DNA of 7,567 nucleotides from an uncultured Bacilli bacterium (GTDB lineage Bacteria > Bacillota_I > Bacilli_A > RF39 > UBA660), in assembly GCA_947593275.1 (NCBI GenBank), contig CANQDN010000066.1, positions 1-7,567 of the forward strand, read 5' to 3'. The notes beneath the pieces were generated by a model. It was not told the DNA's origin and made no database searches. It saw only the letters and a list, made by a program, of their open reading frames with translations. The position numbers were made by a program, and so were the translations under genes. Numbering within the stretch: position 1 is the first letter of the stretch; each line of letters starts with the position of its first letter. Shown here piece by piece: positions 1 to 5,820 of the stretch.

Positions 1-1303
1 GCCAAAAATTTGCATTATATTGATTATATACTCCCCCAGCAAAAGCTACTTCATCAGCGGTTATCAAACCTATTGGATAATCTAAGCTTTTTGTCCCAGT
101 TATTGTAGTACTTGTTCCATTTTGTTTTAATCCTGTTGCACCTGTATAAGTAAAATAATCTTTATTTTTATTCATTATACTATCTCCGTTAATATAAGTA
201 GTGCTACATTTTAACGTTGGTTGTTTCTGATTATTATATAATCTTATAAATGCCCCGTAATATGTATAACTATAAGTTCCACTACCCAATCCTTTGCTAT
301 CTGGCATATTTTCTGCCCAACCATTGCCATCAGGTCCATTATAACTTGTTGATCCGCTTCGATCATTACAAAAACCGGCATTTGAATCTATACTTCCATT
401 ACCACTTGCAAATTCATCCACTAAATTGTATACAAACCAACTTTTTAATAAATTTAATGCATTACTTGGTGATGAACCTGTACCATAGCCATGCATATCA
501 CCAGACTTATATTCATAGCCAACATACATATTATCGTTATATTCAGGATTAAAAGCATACGTAACATCAATTTGTGTACCTGATCCGGTCTTTTGTGCAA
601 CACCATTTCCAGAATATATTAATCTAATAGATCCATCTCCATTTATTCGAATGATTCGCCAATATATTGGATTACCACTTCCAATAGTTCCACCCATATT
701 TCCAAATTGTACCCAATTATCTTCTACATTACCTCTATAATAATAACTTTCGCCAAAATCATCTTCGGCTTTACATATTAAACTTTGAGTATATTCTATA
801 TTATTAAAACTCGTTGGGCACCCTTCTGTACTTTCTGATTTTCCTAAACCCGCAAGAGTTTTTTCTGAACCTACTAACTCTTTATCATAATACAAATAAC
901 ATTTATCTCTTACAGTTAATCCACTTATTACTATCTCGCCACTTGCATTACTTGTTAATGTCGCATCATTATCTTTCCCACCTGTATTCAAATCACAATG
1001 ACTCTTCTCTTCATTTAAAGTATAACCTGTACTTGGCATTCTACTATTACCTTCTAATTTTTCATAACAACTATTATCTTCTCCTGTACAAGTTTCCCCC
1101 TCTTTTTGTCTATATATCTCCATTATCTTAAAATCATATGGTGAATAACTTACTGTACTTTCTACTATCTTTACACTTTCAGTTAGTCTATACTTCGCTA
1201 ATGATGTAAATAAATTAATAACTACAACTAACAAAAAAGCTAGTATTACCCCCACTAAAATACCTTTCTTATAACTTATACTTCCTATTTTCTCAAACTT
1301 CAT
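1..1303 (-). CDS. Large membrane-anchored surface protein, partial (C-terminus beyond left edge)
   Basis: An open frame of 434 codons runs from ATG at 1303 to the left edge with no stop. Residues about 15-33 (GILVGVILAFLLVVVINLF) form one hydrophobic segment after a lysine-containing N-terminus, followed by AKYRLTES; this is an uncleaved anchor or signal peptide with the rest outside the cell. The body is rich in Gly, Ser, Thr, Asn and Tyr, with several spaced Cys (C72, C79, C103, C135, C162, C177), suggesting disulfides or compact extracellular modules. Residues about 187-232 contain YYYRGNVEDNWVQFG followed by YWRIIRINGDGSIRLIYSG, a block I associate with large surface proteins of uncultured Bacilli/Mollicutes-like genomes; its function is unknown to me. 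A purine-rich AGAGAGAAGAG lies just before the start and a strong promoter lies further upstream. Opposite-strand ORFs at 250-552 and 814-1131 are shadows. An adhesin or envelope role is inference. Confidence 0.85.
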   Translation of the reverse strand, partial: MKFEKIGSISYKKGILVGVILAFLLVVVINLFTSLAKYRLTESVKIVESTVSYSPYDFKIMEIYRQKEGETCTGEDNSCYEKLEGNSRMPSTGYTLNEEKSHCDLNTGGKDNDATLTSNASGEIVISGLTVRDKCYLYYDKELVGSEKTLAGLGKSESTEGCPTSFNNIEYTQSLICKAEDDFGESYYYRGNVEDNWVQFGNMGGTIGSGNPIYWRIIRINGDGSIRLIYSGNGVAQKTGSGTQIDVTYAFNPEYNDNMYVGYEYKSGDMHGYGTGSSPSNALNLLKSWFVYNLVDEFASGNGSIDSNAGFCNDRSGSTSYNGPDGNGWAENMPDSKGLGSGTYSYTYYGAFIRLYNNQKQPTLKCSTTYINGDSIMNKNKDYFTYTGATGLKQNGTSTTITGTKSLDYPIGLITADEVAFAGGVYNQYNANFW

Positions 1304-1346
1304 TGCTCTTCTCTCTTTCTATGATAATTTTCTAACTTATACCAAA

Positions 1347-1375
1347 ATTATAGTCTAGTGGACGTCAAAAGTCAA
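1347..1375 (-). promoter_or_regulatory. Promoter of the surface protein gene
   Basis: On the minus strand TTGACT (1375-1370) and a perfect TATAAT (1352-1347) are separated by 17 bp, about 44 bp upstream of the ATG at 1303. The spacer contains the palindrome GACGTC (1361-1366). It overlaps the predicted promoter of the divergent regulator. Confidence 0.75.
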
Positions 1376-1387
1376 GAAAAATATGCT
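1359..1387 (+). promoter_or_regulatory. Probable promoter of the tandem-HTH regulator
   Basis: TGGACG (1359-1364), a 17-bp spacer and TATGCT (1382-1387) give a 4/6 plus 4/6 match to the consensus. It shares bases 1359-1375 with the opposing promoter, so both probably cannot be occupied at once. The odd palindrome AACGACGTT (1392-1400) lies at the expected start of transcription and could be an operator. Confidence 0.4.
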
Positions 1388-1422
1388 ATTTAACGACGTT
1401 AGATTTCTTATTTAAAGGTTTT

Positions 1423-1443
1423 ATGCAACAATTTTCATGGTGA
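1423..1443 (+). CDS. Possible six-codon leader ORF (MQQFSW)
   Basis: AAAGG (1414-1418) lies four bases before an ATG that opens a six-codon frame, MQQFSW, ended by TGA at 1441-1443. The stop overlaps the Shine-Dalgarno region (GGTGAGG, 1439-1445) of the ATG at 1449 of the regulator. This arrangement would allow translational coupling. It may be chance, since very short frames are common. Confidence 0.25.
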   Translation: MQQFSW

Positions 1444-1448
1444 GGAAA

Positions 1449-1886
1449 ATGCGTCTTAAAGAAATAAGAACAAACAATGGTTACAAACAAGAAGAAATTG
1501 CTAACATATTAAAAATAAAAAGAAACACTTATTCTATGTGGGAACTAGAACATGATATAATCCCATTAAAAAAACTTATAGAATTTAGTGATTACTTCCA
1601 AATATCTTTAGATTATATATTAGAATTATCCCCTAAACCAACCATTATAACTAATCCTTTTAATTATGAAAAATATCTATATCGAATTAAAGAAATTCGC
1701 AAAGAAAACAAAAAAACGCAAGAAGGACTTGCTAAAACTCTAAACACCACCAATAGTGTTATTAGTAGATACGAAAGTGGAACAACATTCATATTAACAT
1801 CTTTTCTAATTGAATACTGTCATATCTTTAAAGTTTCCTCTGACTACTTATTAGGTAGAATAGACACCCCTAAATATCTTAACTAA
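1449..1886 (+). CDS. Transcriptional regulator with two XRE-type helix-turn-helix domains
   Basis: The 145-residue protein holds two Cro/C1-type (HTH_XRE) domains in one chain. The first spans residues about 1-60 (MRLKEIRTNNGYKQEEIANIL, recognition-helix region RNTYSMWE, end SLDYILEL). The second spans about 77-139 (YRIKEIRKENKKTQEGLAKTL, SVISRYESG, end SSDYLLGR). Each has the usual order of 'Q-E-x-L/I-A', 'Y/W-E' and 'DYLLG'. The fusion could act as a built-in pseudo-dimer or bind two half-sites. I chose ATG 1449 because MRLKEIR is a typical XRE start and GGTGA lies five bases upstream; an in-frame ATG at 1437 would add four residues but has no ribosome site at good distance. It is divergent from the surface protein gene and shares its promoter region, so it probably controls that gene, itself, or both (inference). 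Its stop is 2 bp from the convergent gene. Confidence 0.85.
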   Translation: MRLKEIRTNNGYKQEEIANILKIKRNTYSMWELEHDIIPLKKLIEFSDYFQISLDYILELSPKPTIITNPFNYEKYLYRIKEIRKENKKTQEGLAKTLNTTNSVISRYESGTTFILTSFLIEYCHIFKVSSDYLLGRIDTPKYLN

Positions 1887-1888
1887 TA

Positions 1889-2674
1889 TTAATTATTTAA
1901 ATAATCTTCTCTTATTAAATCACTTAAATAAACCATCTTTAGATCTTTAAAATTTATTTCTCTAATAATTAACTTTAAACTATCTAAACTAACATTATCT
2001 TTAACTAATATAATACTCCCTTTATCTATTTTATTTTTAATATCTATTAAATTATTATTATTAAAAACTAATAAAGGTTCTACTAAATAATTATGATACT
2101 TAATACATATCTCTTTTATATTACTATTTAAAACACAAACATGTTTATTTTCTTTATTTAAATTAAGATTATTTTCCAAAGCTTTAAAATTATTTAGATC
2201 ATTATTTATTTGTTCAAAATAACTATTCTTTTGATACGTCTTTAAATCCACTAATAAACTAGCTTTTATATTTTCACTTTTAAGATAATTAGTTAAATTA
2301 GATTCTCCCTCAAAAACTAACGCTACCTGACTTAATTTAGGATTACCTTTTCTAATAATCTTATCTTTATTATCCTCTATAGATACCTCAGGTTTTATAT
2401 CTTCATATACTAAATAATATTTATTAAAGGCATCTATTCTCTGCATTTTATAATAACTATCTTTCACATTTACTTCTCTTCCAAACAACCCTGGTATAAT
2501 ATAATCTCCCTCTATAACTGCACTAACACTTTCTATCTTATAATTATCTTTCTCTTCATTTATTTTAATCATCAAAGGTCTTTTATTTAAAACAATATTA
2601 GCAATTCTTTCTGTATAATAAAAACTTAAAAACATAATTCCCAACAAACCAATTATTTGATAATATTTCTTCAT
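1889..2674 (-). CDS. Membrane-anchored, degenerate polysaccharide deacetylase-like protein
   Basis: This 261-residue protein starts at ATG 2674, four bases after AGGTGG; a longer frame to 2731 runs through a terminator and is rejected. Residues about 5-20 (YQIIGLLGIMFLSFYY) are one N-terminal membrane segment, so the rest is likely outside the cell. From residue about 115 the order follows the NodB/polysaccharide deacetylase fold: SQVALVFEGESN sits where active enzymes have 'VALTFDDG', ENIKASLLV where they have 'VKATFF', GSIILVKDN (219-227) where they have 'GSIILLHD', and LKMVYLSDLI as the last strand. The metal-binding Asp of the first motif and the His of the last are gone, and no HxxxH motif is visible. 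It is therefore probably a non-catalytic relative; a binding or structural envelope role is inference. Very high Asn/Lys content fits the AT-rich genome. It follows the XRE gene on the same strand with a terminator between. Confidence 0.65.
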   Translation of the reverse strand: MKKYYQIIGLLGIMFLSFYYTERIANIVLNKRPLMIKINEEKDNYKIESVSAVIEGDYIIPGLFGREVNVKDSYYKMQRIDAFNKYYLVYEDIKPEVSIEDNKDKIIRKGNPKLSQVALVFEGESNLTNYLKSENIKASLLVDLKTYQKNSYFEQINNDLNNFKALENNLNLNKENKHVCVLNSNIKEICIKYHNYLVEPLLVFNNNNLIDIKNKIDKGSIILVKDNVSLDSLKLIIREINFKDLKMVYLSDLIREDYLNN

Positions 2675-2703
2675 AATACCACCTAAATAATTATATGATA
2701 AAG

Positions 2704-2728
2704 AAAAAAAGCTAAAACTTAATTTAGC
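2704..2728 (-). terminator. Rho-independent terminator of the single-domain XRE gene
   Basis: On the minus strand GCTAAA (2728-2723) pairs with TTTAGC (2716-2711) around a six-base loop and is followed by seven T (2710-2704). The hairpin contains the TAA stop (2721-2719) of the XRE gene. It would partly insulate the downstream deacetylase-like gene, which has a TATAAT on the minus strand (2695-2690), although that box is very close to its start codon. Confidence 0.6.
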
Positions 2729-3078
2729 CATTTTTTAATTAATTCCGCTCCTCTTTTAGGATTTTCAATTAGTATATCATATACCATTTGATTCTTTTTA
2801 ATTTCTTCAATAAAGATAATTTCTTCTTTAGTCATTTCTACATAACATTCTTTATTATCTTTATCAGTAGTTTTAATAAGATAATCTAACCCCAAAAGAT
2901 AATCAGTACTCACTCCAAAAACATGTACCATTTCCAGTAATGCTTCCAAAGTAGGATTTCGGATTTCTTTTTCATAACAGCATATCGCTGACTTACCAAC
3001 ACCGATCAAATCCCCCAATTCTGTTTGTGTTAAACCTCTTCTTTTGCGGGCCTCTCTTAGCCTTCGTCCGTTTAACAT
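2719..3078 (-). CDS. Single-domain XRE-family transcriptional regulator
   Basis: The 119-residue protein has an N-terminal Cro/C1-type HTH at residues about 3-60: RLREARKRRGLTQTELGDLIGV, recognition region KSAICCYEKEIRNPT, and FGVSTDYLLGLD. The C-terminal half (about 61-119) is a short Glu/Lys-rich helical tail, TKEEIIFIEEIKKN ending in KKWLN, probably for dimer formation; no enzyme or sensor domain is visible. ATG 3078 is preferred because GAGG lies nine bases upstream and MLNGRRL begins the domain directly. In-frame ATG 3084 and GTG 3087 are possible, giving two or three extra residues. It has its own -10 box at 3104-3109 and may also be read from the upstream ssb. Its target cannot be read from the sequence; a role at the nearby ssb dyad is only a guess. 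Confidence 0.85.
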   Translation of the reverse strand: MLNGRRLREARKRRGLTQTELGDLIGVGKSAICCYEKEIRNPTLEALLEMVHVFGVSTDYLLGLDYLIKTTDKDNKECYVEMTKEEIIFIEEIKKNQMVYDILIENPKRGAELIKKWLN

Positions 3079-3103
3079 AACCATCACCCTCGCCTCTATA
3101 CTG

Positions 3104-3109
3104 ATTATA
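3104..3109 (-). promoter_or_regulatory. -10 box of the single-domain XRE gene
   Basis: A perfect TATAAT on the minus strand lies 25 bp before ATG 3078. Upstream, ATTACA at 19 bp spacing is a weak -35 candidate, so the promoter may be weak or activator-dependent. Confidence 0.45.
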
Positions 3110-3159
3110 ACTTGTGTTAGAGCCTATTTGTAATTTTTCCACCTCAAGTAAATATATTT

Positions 3160-3492
3160 TTAAGCCTTTTTTGCATCTTTAGAAGTTATAAAAGTTACTT
3201 TATCTACAATAACTTCCGTTAAATACTTTTTCTCTTTATTTTCATTCTCATAATTTCTTGTCTGTAATCTTCCTTTAATTCCAACTACATCCCCTTTATG
3301 ACAATAATCTTTAGTCGCACTTGCAATTCCATTCCATAAAACACATTTAATAAAATCTGCTTCATATATTCCATCACTATTGCGATAATCTCTCGAAACA
3401 GCCACATTTATCACGGTTCTAAATGTTCCATCGCTACTTTCTTTAACTTTCGGATCTTCTGTAAGACGACCTACTAAGGTAACATTATTCAT
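3160..3492 (-). CDS. ssb: Short single-stranded DNA-binding protein (SSB, OB fold)
   Basis: A 110-residue SSB: MNNVTLVGRLTEDPKVK, the strand FRTVINVAVSRDY, ADFIKCVLWNGIA (W53) and GDVVGIKGRLQTRNYENE followed by YLTEVIVDKVTFI form the full OB-fold domain (about 1-103). The chain ends in SKDAKKA: there is no flexible linker and no acidic 'DDDIPF' tip, which in full-length bacterial SSBs recruits partner proteins. Size and ending resemble SsbB-type paralogues (competence or mobile-element SSBs). ATG 3492 is fixed by AAAGGAGG seven bases upstream; a longer frame to 3546 would start inside the promoter. SSB coats single-stranded DNA as a tetramer in the cytoplasm. Whether the main replicative SSB is elsewhere cannot be seen here; if not, this would be an unusually short chromosomal one. 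Confidence 0.9.
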   Translation of the reverse strand: MNNVTLVGRLTEDPKVKESSDGTFRTVINVAVSRDYRNSDGIYEADFIKCVLWNGIASATKDYCHKGDVVGIKGRLQTRNYENENKEKKYLTEVIVDKVTFITSKDAKKA

Positions 3493-3516
3493 GACTTTTC
3501 CTCCTTTCATATGGGA

Positions 3517-3546
3517 AGTATAACACCCAACAAAAGGATACGTCAA
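3517..3546 (-). promoter_or_regulatory. ssb promoter
   Basis: On the minus strand TTGACG (3546-3541) and TATACT (3522-3517) are separated by 18 bp. The predicted start near 3510 gives a short leader holding AAAGGAGG. The -35 box lies directly next to the upstream 44-bp dyad. Confidence 0.7.
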
Positions 3547-3547
3547 A

Positions 3548-3591
3548 AACAGATATTAACAAATCTACATGTAGATTTAGTAAAATCTGTT
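3548..3591. repeat. 44-bp dyad (inverted repeat) upstream of ssb
   Basis: AACAGAT (3548-3554) and ATCTGTT (3585-3591) flank, on exactly the same symmetry axis, a perfect 18-bp palindrome AAATCTACATGTAGATTT (3561-3578). By position 19 of 22 arm bases are matched. The dyad ends one base from the ssb -35 box, the position of an operator or activator site. As RNA it could also fold, but no T-run follows directly, so a terminator of sufB is less likely. Confidence 0.7.
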
Positions 3592-3652
3592 ACTTTTTCC
3601 TACCAATTTTATAAAATCTGCAACTTTTTACCTACAGAAATAGTAAAATCTG
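3581..3652. repeat. Three phased direct repeats between sufB and ssb
   Basis: TAAAATCTG occurs at 3581-3589, 3612-3620 and 3644-3652, spacing 31 and 32 bp, about three helical turns each. The first two copies are also followed by similar bases (ACTTTTTCC / ACTTTTTACC, then TAC). The first copy forms one arm of the 44-bp dyad. Protein-binding sites on one face of the helix upstream of ssb are the likely meaning (inference). Confidence 0.6.
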
Positions 3653-3658
3653 CATAAT

Positions 3659-4954
3659 TTAATAATTTTTAATTAATCTATTAAGTTCTACCGCATATTC
3701 TAGTGGAAGTTCATGTTTAAAATCATTTATAAAGCCCATAACTAGTAGTTCTCTTGCCAAATCTTCACTAAGCCCCTTACTCATTAAATAAAATAACTTT
3801 TCTTTGCTAACCTTTGATATAGTCGCTTCATGTTCAATAAAAGATGTATCATTCCCCAAAATATTATTCGGCACTGTATCACTTTTACTAAATTCATCTA
3901 AAATAATCGTATCACACTTAACTTTTGCTTCACTATGATGGGCATTCTTAGTAATCTTAGTTGTTCCCCTGTAAGTACTTACTCCCCCTTTTAAAGAAAT
4001 TGACTTACTTACAATATTACTTTTAGTATGGGCTCCAAGATGAATCATTTTCGCACCCGCATCAAGTATTTGTCCTTCACTTGCATATGCAATACTAATT
4101 GAATTACCTACTGCATAATCTCCCTTTAAAATGCAAGAAGGATATTTCATCGTTATTTTAGAACCAATATTCCCATCAATCCACTCCATCTTCCCAAATT
4201 CATCAACAATCGCTCTTTTAGTTACTAAATTATATACATCTTTACTCCAATTTTGAATTGTTGAATACTTACAATGGGCATGTTTTCCTACATATATCTC
4301 CACTACTCCAGCATGTAAACTACTAGAAGAATAACTAGGCGCCGTACATCCTTCAATATACTCTAATTCTGCATAATCATCCACTATAATAATTGTTCTT
4401 TCAAACTGTCCTAAAGCTTCACTTTGGATTCGAAAATAGCTCTGAAGAGGTCTATCAAGCTTAGTATATTTGGGAATATAAATAAATGAACCCCCACTCC
4501 AAAAAGCTCCATTTAAAGCTGTATATTTATTTTCATCATACTTAACTAAATTATTAAAATATTTTTGAAATAACTCGGGATACTTCTTTAAAGCTTCATC
4601 GGTACTTGTAAATATTACTTCACCCTTATTACCTTTAAGATTATGATAAACAACTTCACTTTCAAATTGATTAGTTACCCCACAAAGATATTCCTTCTCC
4701 GCTTTTATAACTCCCAAAGAACCAAAAGTATCTTTAATATCACTCGGAACATCTTCCCACTTATCTGTCATTTTCGTATTATTATCTTTATAATAAGTAA
4801 TTTTCGAAAAATCAATATTTAAAGTTGGCCCAAAAGAAGGATCATCTAATTCATTAAATTTATCTAAAGCTTTAAGTCTAAAATCTAACATAAATTTCGG
4901 CTCATTCTTCTTCTTACTTAATTCTATTACATATTTTTTATCTATTTTATCCAT
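3659..4954 (-). CDS. sufB: Fe-S cluster assembly scaffold protein SufB
   Basis: The 431-residue protein covers the whole SufB family. The N-terminal segment KKKNEPKFMLDFRLKALDKF (about 15-33) is the family's 'NEPEWML-FRLKAL' helix. The beta-helix core includes GQFERTIIIVDDYAELEYIEGCTAP (182-206) with the conserved Cys203, and CDTIILDEFSKSDT (347-360). IEHEATISK (373-381) carries the conserved Glu-His-Glu used in cluster building, and the C-terminal GLSEDLARELLVMGFI closes it. SufB works with SufC (ATPase) and SufD in the cytoplasm to build [Fe-S] clusters from sulfur delivered by SufS/SufU. ATG 4954 is chosen because GGGGAT lies just before it; the frame can be extended to a TTG at 4966, but that would swallow the ribosome site. 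It stands alone here, with its own promoter, instead of ending a sufCDSUB operon. Confidence 0.96.
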   Translation of the reverse strand: MDKIDKKYVIELSKKKNEPKFMLDFRLKALDKFNELDDPSFGPTLNIDFSKITYYKDNNTKMTDKWEDVPSDIKDTFGSLGVIKAEKEYLCGVTNQFESEVVYHNLKGNKGEVIFTSTDEALKKYPELFQKYFNNLVKYDENKYTALNGAFWSGGSFIYIPKYTKLDRPLQSYFRIQSEALGQFERTIIIVDDYAELEYIEGCTAPSYSSSSLHAGVVEIYVGKHAHCKYSTIQNWSKDVYNLVTKRAIVDEFGKMEWIDGNIGSKITMKYPSCILKGDYAVGNSISIAYASEGQILDAGAKMIHLGAHTKSNIVSKSISLKGGVSTYRGTTKITKNAHHSEAKVKCDTIILDEFSKSDTVPNNILGNDTSFIEHEATISKVSKEKLFYLMSKGLSEDLARELLVMGFINDFKHELPLEYAVELNRLIKNY

Positions 4955-4971
4955 AATTATCCCCAAGTGAT

Positions 4972-5000
4972 ATTATACTACAAAACTTTTTAATTGTTTA
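4972..5000 (-). promoter_or_regulatory. sufB promoter
   Basis: Minus-strand TAAACA (5000-4995), 17 bp, and perfect TATAAT (4977-4972). The start of transcription would be only about 10-12 bases before ATG 4954, leaving a very short leader with GGGG as ribosome site. Confidence 0.6.
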
Positions 5001-5003
5001 GTG

Positions 5004-5032
5004 TTGTTTTTTATTTAATTTTTTGATACAAT
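5004..5032 (+). promoter_or_regulatory. Promoter of the tail-anchored protein gene
   Basis: TTGTTT (5004-5009), 17 bp, TACAAT (5027-5032), followed by GAGGA at 5052-5056 six bases before ATG 5063. It is divergent from the sufB promoter, with only 3 bp between the two -35 boxes. Confidence 0.6.
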
Positions 5033-5062
5033 AAAAATAATAGAGAAAGATGAGGAATAAAT

Positions 5063-5743
5063 ATGGGTGATATTGATAATAAAGAATGGCTAAATGAACT
5101 AATATTCAAAAAAAACTTAGAGTTCCATCCTAATTTAAATGAATTAACCTGTGAAAAAGATACTCTTATATATAAAATGAGTGGTAATGTTATTTCCAGT
5201 GAAGTTCTTACCTTTGATCTTCGCTACCTCCCAGGTGATGCTTGGAATGTTACACCCGGTGAATTTATGCGTACCATAAGACTTAATAAAGATTGTAAAG
5301 CTCTAACTAGTTTTCATGAACTAATAAAAAATGTCCTCAATAATTCTCCAATAAATCCCGAAGATTTAGCTCATCAAGTTGATATTCACATGAATAGATA
5401 CTTTAACGCCAAAGATAATGCTCATCTTTTAATTGAAGAAAATAAAATCCTACTAGAACAAATCGAATATGATATTACAACTATTCCTGTAGGCATTCCT
5501 TTAAAAGATTTAATTGATAAAAAATTAGATGAATACGCCAATAAAAATAAAGAACTAGGAAATACTGGCAATGTCTTATTTGTCGATGATTTAAAACAAC
5601 AAGCTAATCCTCTTGCTCTTACAAGAACTAAAAACGAAAGTTACCCTCTCTCATCAAAAGCCGCTTTCGTAAATATTGCTATCCTTCTTTATGGTATTCT
5701 AAACGTTGGTGTAATATTAGCTCTAGCTTTAATAAGAAACTAA
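5063..5743 (+). CDS. Unrecognised protein with a C-terminal membrane anchor
   Basis: I do not recognise the family of this 226-residue protein. Residues 1-195 are soluble and rich in Asn, Lys, Leu and Glu, without a signal peptide. A central part (about 95-165: INPEDLAHQVDIHMNRYF, AHLLIEENKILLEQIEYDI, LKDLIDKKLDEYANKNKE) is likely helical, with some coiled-coil character. The last 27 residues (AAFVNIAILLYGILNVGVILALALIRN) form one membrane helix at about 202-223 with almost no tail behind it, so the protein is probably tail-anchored with its body in the cytoplasm. GAGGA six bases upstream supports the start. It has its own promoter and terminator and so is a single-gene unit between sufB and ssrA. 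A housekeeping or lineage-specific envelope role cannot be told apart from sequence. Confidence 0.8.
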   Translation: MGDIDNKEWLNELIFKKNLEFHPNLNELTCEKDTLIYKMSGNVISSEVLTFDLRYLPGDAWNVTPGEFMRTIRLNKDCKALTSFHELIKNVLNNSPINPEDLAHQVDIHMNRYFNAKDNAHLLIEENKILLEQIEYDITTIPVGIPLKDLIDKKLDEYANKNKELGNTGNVLFVDDLKQQANPLALTRTKNESYPLSSKAAFVNIAILLYGILNVGVILALALIRN

Positions 5744-5753
5744 ATAATTAACT

Positions 5754-5783
5754 AAGTAATACTAAATGTTATTACTTTTTTTT
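5754..5783 (+). terminator. Rho-independent terminator after the tail-anchored protein gene
   Basis: AAGTAAT (5754-5760) pairs with ATTACTT (5771-5777) around a short loop and runs straight into a T-run ending at 5783, about 10 bp after the TAA stop. It overlaps the -35 box of the ssrA promoter. Confidence 0.75.
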
Positions 5784-5810
5784 GCATTTTTATTTAATTC
5801 ATGGTATAAT
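5782..5810 (+). promoter_or_regulatory. ssrA promoter (extended -10)
   Basis: TTGCAT (5782-5787), 17 bp, perfect TATAAT (5805-5810) preceded by TGG, the extended -10 form. Transcription would start a few bases before the mature 5' end at 5821, as expected for a highly expressed RNA. Confidence 0.8.
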
Positions 5811-5820
5811 CTATTTACAT

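Noticed and set aside
250..1131. Plus-strand ORFs at 250-552 and 814-1131
   Set aside because: They lie opposite the continuous 434-codon surface protein frame, have Tyr/His/Leu-rich composition typical of antisense shadows, and lack ribosome sites.
1892..1905. ATTATTTAAATAAT palindrome between the convergent genes as a two-way terminator
   Set aside because: It is pure A/T, lies inside the end of the deacetylase-like gene and has no T-run; such palindromes are expected by chance in this AT-rich DNA.
2675..2731. Longer start of the deacetylase-like protein at 2731
   Set aside because: The extension overlaps the upstream gene and its terminator, while ATG 2674 has AGGTGG at good distance.
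3561..3578. CopY/BlaI-type operator (TACA-TGTA core) at the 18-bp palindrome
   Set aside because: The cop box needs two bases between TACA and TGTA, and no copper or beta-lactam genes are nearby; the match is only to the short core.
3581..3652. CRISPR array
   Set aside because: The repeated core is only 9 bp, with related intervals between copies and no cas genes; phased binding sites fit better.
1..5743. Mycoplasma-type genetic code (TGA as Trp)
   Set aside because: Tryptophans in SufB, SSB, the XRE protein and the surface protein are all TGG and no gene needs a TGA read-through.
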